Shown here piece after piece: positions 30,091 through 38,304 of a stretch of DNA of 64,000 nt. The notes below the pieces were generated by a model. The model was not told the DNA's origin. It saw only the letters and a program-made list of their open reading frames with translations, and ran no database searches. Position 1 is the stretch's first letter. Each line of letters starts with the position of its first letter. The stretch is from Pseudomonadota bacterium (GTDB lineage: Bacteria; Pseudomonadota; Gammaproteobacteria; Steroidobacterales; JBCBZW01), in the NCBI GenBank assembly GCA_039193195.1, contig JBCCWS010000001.1, forward strand, positions 478,530-542,529, given 5' to 3'. The position numbers and the translations under genes were made by a program.

Positions 30091-31830
30091 ATGCGTGACG
30101 ACACCCACAGGCTCCCCTCCCTGTTGACGCGGCGCCCGCTTTGGGTACTCGCCGCCTTCCTAATGCCTATGGGTTGCGCAATGCAGCAGTCCTCGGATCG
30201 AGGTGAGGCGGAGGTGCCCTACGACGGCCAGCTCCCCTTCGTCAGCGCCAGTGGTGAGGCCAGTTACCACGTGCTGATGGGAGAGATTGCCCTGTCTCGC
30301 GGCGAATGGGGCGTGAGTGCGTCGGAATATCGAAAAGCCGCCGAGCTGAGCGAAGATCCCCAGACCGCCGAGCGCGCCGCCCGTGTCGCCTTCGATCACG
30401 GCTTGTGGGAGGACGCTCACGCCAGCGCGCGGCGCTGGTACGCCCTCGCCCCGCAGGCCACCGGCGCGCGCAGCATGCTCACGGCCATGGAGGTCCGCCG
30501 CGGTAACCGGGCACAAGCGCGGTCCCTGCTCGATCGCCTGCTCGCCGACGCCGAGCGCGAAGGTTGGCTCGGCGACGGCATCACGATGGCGGCGGCGCTG
30601 CTCAACGCCGAGGGCGCCTGGGGCACTGCCCTGCCGCTCATGGACGAGATTGCTAGTCGCTACCCGCAGATGCCCGAGGCGCAGGTGAGCTTGGCGACGC
30701 TCTACCTGCGCGCCAACCGTGCAGAGCGGGCACTTGCCCCGGCTCGCGAGGCCGTCCGTCTGGATCCTCAGTGGCTGCGGGCGCACACGCTGCTGGCCAC
30801 CGTACTGCTCGAGTTACGGGAGATCGACGAGGCCTTGGACGTCGCTTCCGCCGCCGCCGAGCTCGCGGACGCAGGGCCCGACTACCGCTTGCGTCACGCG
30901 ATGCTGCTGATCTCCGCCGGCCGCGAGGGCAAGGCGCGCGACATGCTCGCCGACCTGGTCGAGGAGTACCCGACCATGTCCGCCGCCTCGCGCCAGGCCG
31001 GCCTGTTGGCCCAGCGCCAGGGCCGCTACGACGACGCCAGGTCCTACTTCCGCCGACTTCTGGGCACCGGGCAGCAGACGGCCGCGCTCTACTTTCTGGG
31101 GCGCACGGAGGATCTGGCCGGCAATCGTACTGGCGCCTTGCGTTTCTATCGTCAGGTGAGCGGCGGGGAGTACCTGCTGCCCGCCCAGATACGCGTCGCC
31201 GCGATACTCGGTGAGCAAGGCCGAGTGGACGAAGCGCTCGAAGGCCTCGACGCCCTTGCCCAAACCGAGCCGCGCCATGCGGTTGACGCAGCGGAGGCCA
31301 GCGCTGCCGTCATGCGCCGGGCCGGTCGGGCGGAGCAGGCGCTCGCCACCTACGATGACGCCATTGTGCGTTGGCCAGACGAGCAGGGCTTTCGCTACGA
31401 ACGTGCGTTCTTGCTCCTGGAACTTGACCGTGCGGGCGAGGCGATCGTGGCCCTAGAGGCGCTTGTCGACGACTATCCCGAAGACGCGAACGCCCTGAAT
31501 GCGCTCGGCTACACCTTGGCCGATCGAACCGACCGCTACCGCGAGGCCTGGCGGCACATCCAGAAGGCGATCAGCCTGGAACCGGACAATGCCGCGATCA
31601 TCGATAGCTTGGGCTGGATCGAGTACCGCCGCGGCCGTTTGGGCAGAGCCATCGCGCATCTACAGCGCGCCTATGCGCTGCTGCCCGATCCGGAGATCGC
31701 CGCACATCTGGGTGAGGTGCTGTGGATCGCCGGGCGGCGCCAAGAGGCGCGGTCCGTATGGCAGGCCGCCCTCAAGAGCTTCCCGGGCGATCAAGATTTG
31801 AGCGCCGTCATGGCGCGCTTCGCCGAGTGA
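30091..31830 (+). CDS. TPR-repeat lipoprotein
   Basis: A 579-residue protein with a lipoprotein signal (LMPMGC, lipidated Cys29). Repeated tetratricopeptide motifs run nearly to the end, for example VSLATLYLRANRAERALAPAREAVRLDPQ and the canonical last repeats around YREAWRHIQKAISLEPDNAAIIDSLGWIEYRRG. TPR arrays bind peptides; the protein is probably on the periplasmic face of an outer membrane. It precedes lolB as in Pseudomonas. Start ATG 30091 is chosen because it places a proper signal peptide; upstream starts are antisense-overlapping and poor. Confidence 0.85.
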   Translation: MRDDTHRLPSLLTRRPLWVLAAFLMPMGCAMQQSSDRGEAEVPYDGQLPFVSASGEASYHVLMGEIALSRGEWGVSASEYRKAAELSEDPQTAERAARVAFDHGLWEDAHASARRWYALAPQATGARSMLTAMEVRRGNRAQARSLLDRLLADAEREGWLGDGITMAAALLNAEGAWGTALPLMDEIASRYPQMPEAQVSLATLYLRANRAERALAPAREAVRLDPQWLRAHTLLATVLLELREIDEALDVASAAAELADAGPDYRLRHAMLLISAGREGKARDMLADLVEEYPTMSAASRQAGLLAQRQGRYDDARSYFRRLLGTGQQTAALYFLGRTEDLAGNRTGALRFYRQVSGGEYLLPAQIRVAAILGEQGRVDEALEGLDALAQTEPRHAVDAAEASAAVMRRAGRAEQALATYDDAIVRWPDEQGFRYERAFLLLELDRAGEAIVALEALVDDYPEDANALNALGYTLADRTDRYREAWRHIQKAISLEPDNAAIIDSLGWIEYRRGRLGRAIAHLQRAYALLPDPEIAAHLGEVLWIAGRRQEARSVWQAALKSFPGDQDLSAVMARFAE

Positions 31831-31865
31831 CGGGCGCGCCACAAGGGGACGAGCCTTGCGATTTC

Positions 31866-32567
31866 GTGCCCGTTCGTTGCGCACTGGCGGTCGTTCGCAA
31901 CCCTTGTCGTCGTTGCCGAACGCCGCATTCCCCTCGCCGCCGATTGCTGCTATCACTCGGTGCGTGGGTCGTCGCCACCACCGGGGGATTGCATGGGTGC
32001 GCGACGACCCCTTCATTGCCACCGGGGGTAACGCCGAACATGGCCAGATACGAGCAACTGGAGCGGTTGCGCGACCTCGACTCGTGGTCGTTACAGGGCA
32101 GGGTAGCCCTTTCCACGAAAGCCGACAGTTTCAGCGGCTCCATCTTCTGGGAGCAGGTCGACGAAGACCTGAATCTGCGCTTTCGGGCTCCCCTCGGCCT
32201 CGGCGGGTTCCGCGTCAGCGGCGATGATGAGATTGTCGAGGTGGAGATGTCGTCGGGGGATTCGTTCATCGCTGAGGATCCCGGCCCGGAGTTCGAGCGG
32301 GCCTTTGGCTGGTCCTTACCCGTCCACAGCCTGCGCTACTGGATGCTTGGGCTTCCCGGCCCCGGCGAGTACCAAGAGTTGCTCGACGGGCGCGGCACAC
32401 CGAGCCGCCTCAGCCAGGACGGCTGGACAGTAGAATATGAAGGATTTCAGCGCATTGACGACAGCTATCTGCCGACCAAGCTGCGCATCACCGGGCGCGG
32501 TGTGCGTATCAGGCTAGCGGTGGATCGCTGGAATCTGGAGCCCGTGGCAGCCGCGACGGCCCTCTAG
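31866..32567 (+). CDS. lolB: Outer-membrane lipoprotein receptor LolB
   Basis: About 233 residues. A basic, hydrophobic N-terminus ends in a lipobox (GGLHGC). The LolB fold region follows, including LDSWSLQGRVALSTKADSFSGSIFWEQ and the later PVHSLRYWMLGLPGPGEY, a conserved LolB segment. LolB receives lipoproteins from LolA and inserts them in the outer membrane. The start is uncertain: no ATG is in frame, GTG 31866 gives a long signal and TTG 31944 a 19-residue one. ispE, which usually follows, is absent. Confidence 0.88.
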   Translation: MPVRCALAVVRNPCRRCRTPHSPRRRLLLSLGAWVVATTGGLHGCATTPSLPPGVTPNMARYEQLERLRDLDSWSLQGRVALSTKADSFSGSIFWEQVDEDLNLRFRAPLGLGGFRVSGDDEIVEVEMSSGDSFIAEDPGPEFERAFGWSLPVHSLRYWMLGLPGPGEYQELLDGRGTPSRLSQDGWTVEYEGFQRIDDSYLPTKLRITGRGVRIRLAVDRWNLEPVAAATAL

Positions 32568-32636
32568 GGCACCGCGTTTGCCCGTGCGCACCAGGGGCTC
32601 GGCCAAGACCTGCCGCACGGATGCGCCGCCCCCGCG

Positions 32637-32665
32637 TTGACACCCCTCGCCAACCCTCGGAAAAT
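32637..32665 (+). promoter_or_regulatory. Predicted sigma70 promoter for tRNA-Gln and prs
   Basis: A perfect TTGACA (-35) at 32637-32642 is followed after 17 bp by GAAAAT at 32660-32665 (4 of 6 matches to TATAAT). A GC-rich discriminator CGCGGG comes next. The same arrangement occurs before tRNA-Met in this window, and GC-rich discriminators are typical of stringently controlled stable-RNA promoters. Confidence 0.65.
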
Positions 32666-32744
32666 CGCGGGTTTCCCGGGTTCTGCCGCCGGCTCCGCGA
32701 TCGACCATAGACGCTCGCCGGGGTAGGGTCCGAGGACCGATTTT

Positions 32745-32819
32745 TGGGGCGTAGCCAAGTGGTAAGGCAGCGGGTTTTGGTCCCGCCATGCGTAGGTTCG
32801 AATCCTACCGCCCCAGCCA
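32745..32819 (+). tRNA. tRNA-Gln (anticodon TTG)
   Basis: The 75-nt cloverleaf has acceptor arms TGGGGCG (32745-32751) and CGCCCCA (32809-32815), and the anticodon stem GCGGG/CCCGC around loop TTTTGGT (anticodon TTG). It also has a normal T-arm (GGTTCGAATCC) and an encoded 3' CCA. It reads CAA, and CAG by wobble. Position between lolB and prs is conserved. The GatCAB enzyme encoded at 2.9-6.2 kb might act on this tRNA if the genome lacks GlnRS. Confidence 0.97.
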
Positions 32820-32896
32820 TCTTTCCTTTCCGTCGCTCAAAGGCTGTCGAGATCAACACCGTGCTGCCGCTTAAGGAACCCCAGTCCGAACGGGCC

Positions 32897-33835
32897 ATGT
32901 CGGTGTTCGCCGGTAATGCCACGCCGGAGCTCGCCGCCAGCATCGCGCGCTACCTCGGCTTGCCGCTGAGCAAGTGCTCCGTCGGCCATTTCAGCGATGG
33001 CGAAGTGGCGGTGGAGATCATGGAGAATGTGCGCGGTCGCGACGCCTTCATCGTCCAATCGACCTGCCCGCCCACCAACAACAACCTGATGGAGCTCCTC
33101 GTGATGGCCGACGCCTGCCGGCGCGCCTCGGCGGAGCGCATCACGGCGGTGGTGCCGTACTTTGGCTACGCGCGTCAGGATCGTCGCCCCCGCGCCCAGC
33201 GCGTGGCGATCACCGCGAAGCTGGTGGCGAACATGATCACCACCGCAGGCATCGATCGGGTGCTAACCATCGACTTGCACGCCGACCAGATTCAAGGCTT
33301 CTTCGACATTCCCGTGGATAACGTGTACGCCTCGCCGGTGCTCCTCGGCGACATGTGGAAGCAGAAGATGCAGGATATCGTGGTGGTGTCGCCGGACGTG
33401 GGCGGCGTGGTGCGCGCGCGGGCCTTGGCCAAGCGCCTGGACGATGCGGATCTCGCCATCATCGACAAGCGGCGCCCGCGCGCCAACGAGGCGCAGGTGA
33501 TGAACATCATCGGTGAGGTGGAGGGCAAGTCCTGTGTGCTTGTCGATGACCTCATCGATACGGCCGGCACGCTCTGCCAGGGTGCGGCCAAGCTAAAGGA
33601 CAGCGGCGCCGCAGCCGTCGTGGCATACGTGACGCACCCAGTGCTGTCCGGCCCCGCCGTGGAGCGCATCGCCAACTCCGAACTCGACGAGCTAGTGGTG
33701 ACCGATACCATCCCCCTCGACGAGCACGCGCGGGCCTGCCCGCGCATCCGTCAGCTCAGCGTGGCGGGGCTTTTGGGTGAGTCCATGCGACGGATTTCCG
33801 ATGAGGAGTCCGTGAGCTCCCTCTACGTCGACTGA
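32897..33835 (+). CDS. prs: Ribose-phosphate pyrophosphokinase
   Basis: A 312-residue PRPP synthase beginning [21 protein letters not shown]. It contains the ATP-binding [10 protein letters not shown] region, the [19 protein letters not shown] segment and the PRPP loop [15 protein letters not shown]. It makes PRPP for nucleotides, His and Trp. The open frame extends back through the tRNA, but the length and the [10 protein letters not shown] start of the family fix ATG 32897. Confidence 0.97.
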   Translation: MSVFAGNATPELAASIARYLGLPLSKCSVGHFSDGEVAVEIMENVRGRDAFIVQSTCPPTNNNLMELLVMADACRRASAERITAVVPYFGYARQDRRPRAQRVAITAKLVANMITTAGIDRVLTIDLHADQIQGFFDIPVDNVYASPVLLGDMWKQKMQDIVVVSPDVGGVVRARALAKRLDDADLAIIDKRRPRANEAQVMNIIGEVEGKSCVLVDDLIDTAGTLCQGAAKLKDSGAAAVVAYVTHPVLSGPAVERIANSELDELVVTDTIPLDEHARACPRIRQLSVAGLLGESMRRISDEESVSSLYVD

Positions 33836-33860
33836 GCCTACTGAAAAGCTTTGGTGCGTG

Positions 33861-33884
33861 CGGTGACCAGGTCGCGGGTCACCG
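33861..33884 (+). promoter_or_regulatory. Leader hairpin upstream of rplY
   Basis: CGGTGACC at 33861-33868 and GGTCACCG at 33877-33884 form a perfect 8-bp stem with an 8-nt loop, 36 nt before the rplY start. No T-run follows. In E. coli the rplY mRNA leader is autogenously repressed by L25. This hairpin could play a similar role, or could be an mRNA-processing site after prs. Confidence 0.35.
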
Positions 33885-33920
33885 TGCGCTGTGTATCACG
33901 CTTCAACCTTGGAGATAACC

Positions 33921-34565
33921 ATGAGCGTGGATTTTGAAGTGAGAGCAGACTTCCGGGAGGACCTGGGGAAAGGTGCGAGCCGCCGCCTGCGTCGTTCCGG
34001 TAAGGTGCCCGCCGTGCTGTACGGTGGTCACCGAGACCCTCGTGCCCTGAGCCTCGATCACGATCGGCTGCTGCATCAGCTCGACAATGAGGCCTTCTAC
34101 TCGCAGGTGTTGACGATCACCGTCGGTGAGAAGTCCCAGCCGTGCATTTTGAAGGATGTGCAGCGACATCCGCACAAGATGCTGATCATGCACGTGGACT
34201 TCCAGCGGGTGATGGAGGACGAAGCCATCCGCATGCTGGTGCCGCTGCACTTTGAGGGCGAGGACAAGTCTCCCGGCAAGCGTGAAGGCGGTGTGTTCCA
34301 GCACACCCTGAACGAGATCGAGATCTCGTGTCTGCCCGCGAACTTGCCTGAGTTCATCGTGGTGGACTGCTCGGCGCTGGAGATCGACGGCAACTTGCAC
34401 CTCTCGGACCTGACCTTCCCGGAAGGTGTCGAGAGCATCGAGCTCGCCAACCACAGCAACGACCTCACGGTGGTCAGTGTCTCTAAGCCGCGTGCGGCCA
34501 AGGCGGACACGGATGACGATGCTGGTAGCGCCGAGGGTGGCGGCGAGGAGAGCAGCGAAGGCTAA
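33921..34565 (+). CDS. rplY: Ribosomal protein bL25 (long TL5/CTC form)
   Basis: A 214-residue long-form L25. The N-terminal 5S rRNA-binding domain (DFREDLGKGASRRLRRSGKVPAVLYGG) is followed by the TL5-type C-terminal beta domain and an acidic Asp/Glu/Gly tail. It binds 5S rRNA in the central protuberance. GGAG precedes ATG 33921. It ends with a strong terminator 33 bp downstream. Confidence 0.96.
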   Translation: MSVDFEVRADFREDLGKGASRRLRRSGKVPAVLYGGHRDPRALSLDHDRLLHQLDNEAFYSQVLTITVGEKSQPCILKDVQRHPHKMLIMHVDFQRVMEDEAIRMLVPLHFEGEDKSPGKREGGVFQHTLNEIEISCLPANLPEFIVVDCSALEIDGNLHLSDLTFPEGVESIELANHSNDLTVVSVSKPRAAKADTDDDAGSAEGGGEESSEG

Positions 34566-34597
34566 GGCTGCTCGCGCGTTCTCAAGGGATTATCCCG

Positions 34598-34638
34598 GCG
34601 GCCGGGTGACCGTAAGGTGGCCCGGCCGCTCTCTTTTC
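34598..34638 (+). terminator. Rho-independent terminator after rplY
   Basis: GCGGCCGGG at 34598-34606 and CCCGGCCGC at 34621-34629 form a perfect 9-bp GC stem. The loop itself can fold (ACC-GTAA-GGT), and TCTCTTTTC follows at once. This is a good intrinsic terminator ending the tRNA-Gln/prs/rplY unit before pth. Confidence 0.85.
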
Positions 34639-34694
34639 AGACCGGCAGTAGTGGGATGCGTAGGCCCGAAAGCGGTCCGCGATACGAAGCGACC

Positions 34695-35357
34695 ATGAGT
34701 AACATCAAACTGATCGTTGGCCTCGGCAACCCGGGGCCCAAGCACGAGGCCGATCGCCACAATGCGGGCTTCTGGCTCGTCGATGCCCTCGCCAGCGCCG
34801 GCAGCGCCGGCAGCTTTGCCAGCGAGCGCAAGTTCCTGGGTGATATCTGCCAAGCCTCAATAGCGACCCGCAACGTGCGTCTGCTCAAGCCGACCACATT
34901 CATGAACCGCAGTGGTCAGTCCGTGCGTGCGGTGATCGACTTCTACAAGATCGAGGCCGAGGAGGTACTGGTGGTGCATGATGAGCTCGATCTACCGCCG
35001 GGCACAGCGCGCTTCAAGCGAGGCGGCGGCCACGGTGGTCACAACGGCCTGCGCGACCTCATCGCTCACATCGGCAAGCAGTTTATGCGTCTTCGGGTGG
35101 GGATTGGTCATCCCGGCAGCCGAGAGCAGGTGGTCGGATTCGTGCTCAAGGCGCCCGGTAAGAAGGAGGCAGAGCGAATCGACGATGCGCTACGTGAGTC
35201 GCTGAGCGCCGTAGAGTTGCTGTTGCGAGAGGGAGAGCAGAAGGCGATGAATCAGCTGCATACGCGTGCCAACGCCCCTGATGAACCCCCAGGTGAACAC
35301 ACCGCGACCCTAAGGCAGCAGGGCGTTGCGTCTAATGACAAGAAGGAAGAATCCTGA
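34695..35357 (+). CDS. pth: Peptidyl-tRNA hydrolase
   Basis: A 220-residue Pth with the catalytic His of [23 protein letters not shown], and [11 protein letters not shown] with [12 protein letters not shown]. It recycles tRNAs from prematurely released peptidyl-tRNA. The C-terminus carries about 25 extra polar residues beyond the usual end. ATG 34695 is the family start. Its stop overlaps the ychF start by one base (TGATG). Confidence 0.96.
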   Translation: MSNIKLIVGLGNPGPKHEADRHNAGFWLVDALASAGSAGSFASERKFLGDICQASIATRNVRLLKPTTFMNRSGQSVRAVIDFYKIEAEEVLVVHDELDLPPGTARFKRGGGHGGHNGLRDLIAHIGKQFMRLRVGIGHPGSREQVVGFVLKAPGKKEAERIDDALRESLSAVELLLREGEQKAMNQLHTRANAPDEPPGEHTATLRQQGVASNDKKEES

Positions 35358-36448
35358 TGGCTATTCGATGCGGCATCGTTGGCCTGCCCAATGTCGGTAA
35401 GTCGACCCTGTTCAACGCCCTTACCTCTGCGGAGATCCCGGCCGAGAACTACGCCTTCTGCACCATCGACCCGAACGTGGGGGTGGTGTCCGTGCCCGAT
35501 CCGCGCTTAGGGAAGCTAACGGATATTGTGAGTCCCCAGAAGACGATTCCTACCACCGTCGAGTTCGTCGATATCGCCGGTTTGGTGGAGGGCGCATCTC
35601 GCGGTGAGGGGTTGGGAAACAAGTTCCTCGCGAACATCCGCGAGACTCATGCGATCGCCCATGTCGTGCGGTGCTTTGAGAACGATGACGTGATGCACGT
35701 AGCCGGGCGCGTGGATCCAGTGGGTGACGTGGAGGTGATCAACACCGAACTCGCCCTGGCGGACCTGGCGACTGTAGATAAGGCTCACGACAAGGTACGG
35801 CGCCAAGCGAACACGGGCGATAAGTCCGCGGTCGTGCAGCGAGACCTTCTCGCTCGCGTTCAAGCCCACCTCGATGAGGGCAAGCCGGTGCGTTCCCTGG
35901 GGTTGGAAGCGGAGGAGCTGGCGACGCTGCGTGAGCTTCACTTGCTGACGGTAAAGCCCGTGCTGTACGTGGCAAACGTCAACGACGACGGGTTTGAGCA
36001 GAATCCCCACCTGAACGCGCTGCGCGTGCTCGCCGAAGAGGAAGGTGCCCAAGTGGTCGTCGTGTGTGCGGCGATGGAGGCAGAGATCGCCCTTCTCGAT
36101 GATGAGGACAAGTCGGAGTTCCTCATTGAGATGGGGCTGGAGGAGCCTGGCCTGGATCGCGTTATCCGCGGCGCCTACCGCCTGCTCGGCCTACAGACTT
36201 TCTTTACTGCAGGCGAGAAGGAAGTGCGTGCCTGGACCGTACGAGCTGGTGCTACCGCGCCACAAGCCGCCGGCGAGATCCACACGGATTTCGAACGCGG
36301 CTTTATCCGAGCGGAAGTCGTCGCCTACGAAGACTTCGTTGAGCACAACGGTGAGAGCGGCGCCAAGGAAGCTGGTCGCTGGCGCTTAGAGGGCAAGGAC
36401 TACCTGATGGCCGAAGGCGATGTCATCCACTTCCGCTTCAACGTCTAG
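35357..36448 (+). CDS. ychF: Ribosome-binding ATPase YchF/OLA1
   Basis: A 363-residue Obg-related P-loop NTPase. It has [15 protein letters not shown] (G1), an intact [20 protein letters not shown] (G3), and a C-terminal TGS domain ending HFRFNV. YchF proteins hydrolyse ATP and bind ribosomes, with links to stress responses. It is coupled to pth by a one-base overlap and ends this block. Confidence 0.96.
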   Translation: MAIRCGIVGLPNVGKSTLFNALTSAEIPAENYAFCTIDPNVGVVSVPDPRLGKLTDIVSPQKTIPTTVEFVDIAGLVEGASRGEGLGNKFLANIRETHAIAHVVRCFENDDVMHVAGRVDPVGDVEVINTELALADLATVDKAHDKVRRQANTGDKSAVVQRDLLARVQAHLDEGKPVRSLGLEAEELATLRELHLLTVKPVLYVANVNDDGFEQNPHLNALRVLAEEEGAQVVVVCAAMEAEIALLDDEDKSEFLIEMGLEEPGLDRVIRGAYRLLGLQTFFTAGEKEVRAWTVRAGATAPQAAGEIHTDFERGFIRAEVVAYEDFVEHNGESGAKEAGRWRLEGKDYLMAEGDVIHFRFNV

Positions 36449-37088
36449 CGGCGTTCGGCGAGCTTGTAGATGATCCAAGTGGAACGGGGCCTTGTTCCCA
36501 GGCGCGGGCGCGACCACGAGAGTGCAGGCTCTACGGCATTAATGGCAGCGTGCCTGAGGTAAGGGCGTACCGGCGACTTCTCCGACATGCCGTGTTCGCC
36601 TCAGTAGTAAATGCGATCGATTTTTCGCATGTCGGCGTAGCGTCGCCTGTAAGGGCGGCCGACCCTTCCAGGTACTTCGCTGCGGCCTTGCGTCGAGACT
36701 GCCAAGAAACAAGTTGTCCACAGCGAGTAGCGTTAGTTTGCTAGCCAATCAGTTGTCGCGCTACCTGAAGCCCTTGCCGGTGGATAACCCTACGATTTCT
36801 CAGGCGGTCACCTGGTTTTGTGACTCAGTTGGCACTTTTTGGCACGCTTATCCCCAGCGGGCAGCGCGGGTGGTGGGTTTGGGCGACACCGGGAAATGTG
36901 TCCCAAATGGGTGGCGTGACGAGTAATCCACAGGATGTGAACATCGCTGATTGCTGCGTTGCAGCGCCATAAAAGTGAGCGAGATAAGCGAGCGTGTCGC
37001 GGTGCGGTGGCGAGTGTTTGACGATAGGAGGGCCGGGCCTAAGCCCGGTCGCTAGCTCTCGCCAGCGGATCCGGGCCGGCCCGCCGGG
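36449..37088. other. Intergenic region with a DnaA-box-like cluster
   Basis: No convincing gene lies in these 640 bp. Four nonamers one mismatch from the DnaA box TTATCCACA occur within 219 bp: TTGTCCACA 36714-36722, TTATCCACC on the minus strand 36779-36787, TTATCCCCA 36848-36856 and TAATCCACA 36924-36932. An inverted repeat ATGCGA-N8-TCGCAT sits at 36611-36630, and a CCGGGC/GCCCGG hairpin near 37033-37048. The region may titrate DnaA, regulate a neighbour or be replication-related. No obvious AT-rich unwinding element is seen. Confidence 0.5.
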
Positions 37089-37301
37089 TCAGTGCACCGG
37101 GGGCTTCCCCTGGCTCCGCGCTAGGCGGCGAGTCAGCGCTCGCGCGAAGGCGGAGCGGCGATGGTCGAAGGTCTCCACGTGCTTGCGCTTGAGTGGATCG
37201 AAGTAGCGGTAGGTGCCCGGACCAAGGACTTCCTTGATCTGACCGTTCTCGTAGAGCACGCCGCGTTCATGGTCGGCGACGATGAAGGTCTGAGTGAGCA
37301 T
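37089..37301 (-). pseudogene. Truncated slipin/SPFH-like fragment
   Basis: A 70-residue frame from ATG 37301 preceded by a strong GGGAGG ribosome-binding site. Residues 1-45 resemble the start of slipin/stomatin proteins (the pattern ERGVLYENGQIKEVLGPGTYRYFDP), which are normally about 250 residues or more. The frame then turns into a basic tail and stops; no continuation is seen downstream in any frame. It could be a decayed gene or a stand-alone short protein, since start signals look intact. Confidence 0.45.
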
Positions 37302-37397
37302 GCTGGTACCTCCCTTGGCGACACGCTCGAGCACGCGGCGAGGCCGTTCGGTCCTCGCGGGCTCAACCGCAACGCGGTCCTGCGATGGCTAGGGGCA

Positions 37398-37432
37398 CAA
37401 AAAAGCCCCGCGCGGGTGATCCGACCGGGGCT
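37398..37432 (-). terminator. Minus-strand intrinsic terminator ahead of the slipin fragment
   Basis: On the minus strand AGCCCCG (37432-37426) pairs with CGGGGCT (37410-37404), and six or more T residues follow (A-run at 37399-37404 on the plus strand). It points at the slipin-like fragment, whose start codon is about 97 nt further on. No minus-strand gene is visible upstream. It may end an unrecognised small RNA or act as a leader attenuator. Confidence 0.65.
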
Positions 37433-37761
37433 ATCCGGAAGGGCGCCGCTGGCAGCCCCTCGAGGTCCTTTGCTAGGAGGTTCGTGGGGCCTGTTCAGCC
37501 ACCACTGCACAGCGTGATGGCTTGGGTATCGCTGTGTTGTGATGCGCCTTCCCGCTCGGGGCGGCAAGGCTGCGAAGGTTGCGAGTCCAATGAAGGATCC
37601 CTATGGCGGCGCGTACTCACGCCAAAGCCTGCTGAGTATGGCGGATTCGCTGTGGAGCAGCAAGGCAAGGGGTTCACGAAGCGGGAATTCCTTGGCAGCG
37701 GCCTGGACTTGCAACCCCTCACGAGGGCGTTGGCAGCTGCCGAAAATCCTTGCCGGGGGCG
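37433..37761. other. Non-coding stretch before tRNA-Met
   Basis: About 330 bp with only short mutually overlapping reading frames on both strands, none with domain resemblance or a ribosome-binding site. I checked for RNase P, tmRNA and SRP RNA signatures and saw none. The minus-strand terminator at its left edge leaves room for a small RNA read leftward, but no direct evidence exists. Confidence 0.3.
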
Positions 37762-37790
37762 TTGACAGGATGTGGGTGTGGCGCCAGAAT
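37762..37790 (+). promoter_or_regulatory. Predicted sigma70 promoter for tRNA-Met
   Basis: TTGACA (-35) at 37762-37767 is followed by a 17-bp spacer and CAGAAT (-10) at 37785-37790, then the GC-rich discriminator CGCGGGC. The tRNA begins 25 bp after the -10. The design closely parallels the promoter before tRNA-Gln. Confidence 0.7.
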
Positions 37791-37815
37791 CGCGGGCTCG
37801 CTTCGGCGAGCGCGT

Positions 37816-37892
37816 GGCTATGTAGCTCAGCTGGTTAGAGCGCGGCACTCATAATGCTGAGGTCGGTGGTTCAAGTCCACCCATAGCCACCA
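37816..37892 (+). tRNA. tRNA-Met, elongator (anticodon CAT)
   Basis: The 77-nt cloverleaf has acceptor arms GGCTATG and CATAGCC, an anticodon loop CTCATAA, the T-arm GGTTCAAGTCC and an encoded CCA. The acceptor stem resembles elongator tRNA-Met of E. coli more than the lysidine-modified tRNA-Ile2, which shares the CAT anticodon. The absence of an unpaired first base argues against initiator tRNA. Confidence 0.93.
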
Positions 37893-38304
37893 TCCTTCCC
37901 TACCTAGCCCTGGCGGCCGCTGCTCCCCCCTTTCTGAGCGGTGGTTGTGGCGCCCGTCCACCCGCGTCTGCGCACGGGCGGGGGTGCTCGTAAGCACGGA
38001 TGGGCCACAGCGGTTCTCGACAGGCGCCTGGCTGCAGTCGGCCGCTTCCTCGACAGCGGCCCTCGTGGCCGCGGTTCCTTGACCTAGAGCCGGCGGCACG
38101 GGATCGCTTAAGCACTCCCGTAGGTTCGCGTAGCTTGCAACCGGATGAGGATCCGCAGTCATAGCCTAAATTTTCCGTTGGGCACTTTCCTGTCCTCGGC
38201 AACAGTAGGGAGTCGCAGCTGGCATCGTCGTGGGCTCTGGTGCTGGCGTCCGTGCGACGGTGCGACGCTTGCTTGATCTGGGTAGGGCTTGGCGTGGGGC
38301 GCGT
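37893..38304. other. Non-coding stretch after tRNA-Met
   Basis: About 410 bp between the tRNA and the convergent kinase gene. I see only overlapping short frames and no terminator, repeat or attachment-site duplication of the tRNA 3' end. No integrase gene adjoins the tRNA. Confidence 0.4.

Noticed and set aside
32744..32896. N-terminal extension of prs through tRNA-Gln
   Set aside because: It would translate the tRNA; the family start at 32897 gives the normal 312 residues.
37433..37761. RNase P RNA, tmRNA or SRP RNA before tRNA-Met
   Set aside because: The conserved signature sequences of these RNAs are not present on either strand.
37827..38162. Minus-strand frame ending across tRNA-Met
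   Set aside because: Its C-terminus is the antisense translation of the tRNA, a well-known source of spurious proteins.
37816..38304. tRNA-Met as integration site of a mobile element
   Set aside because: No integrase gene or duplicated tRNA 3' end was seen in the following sequence.
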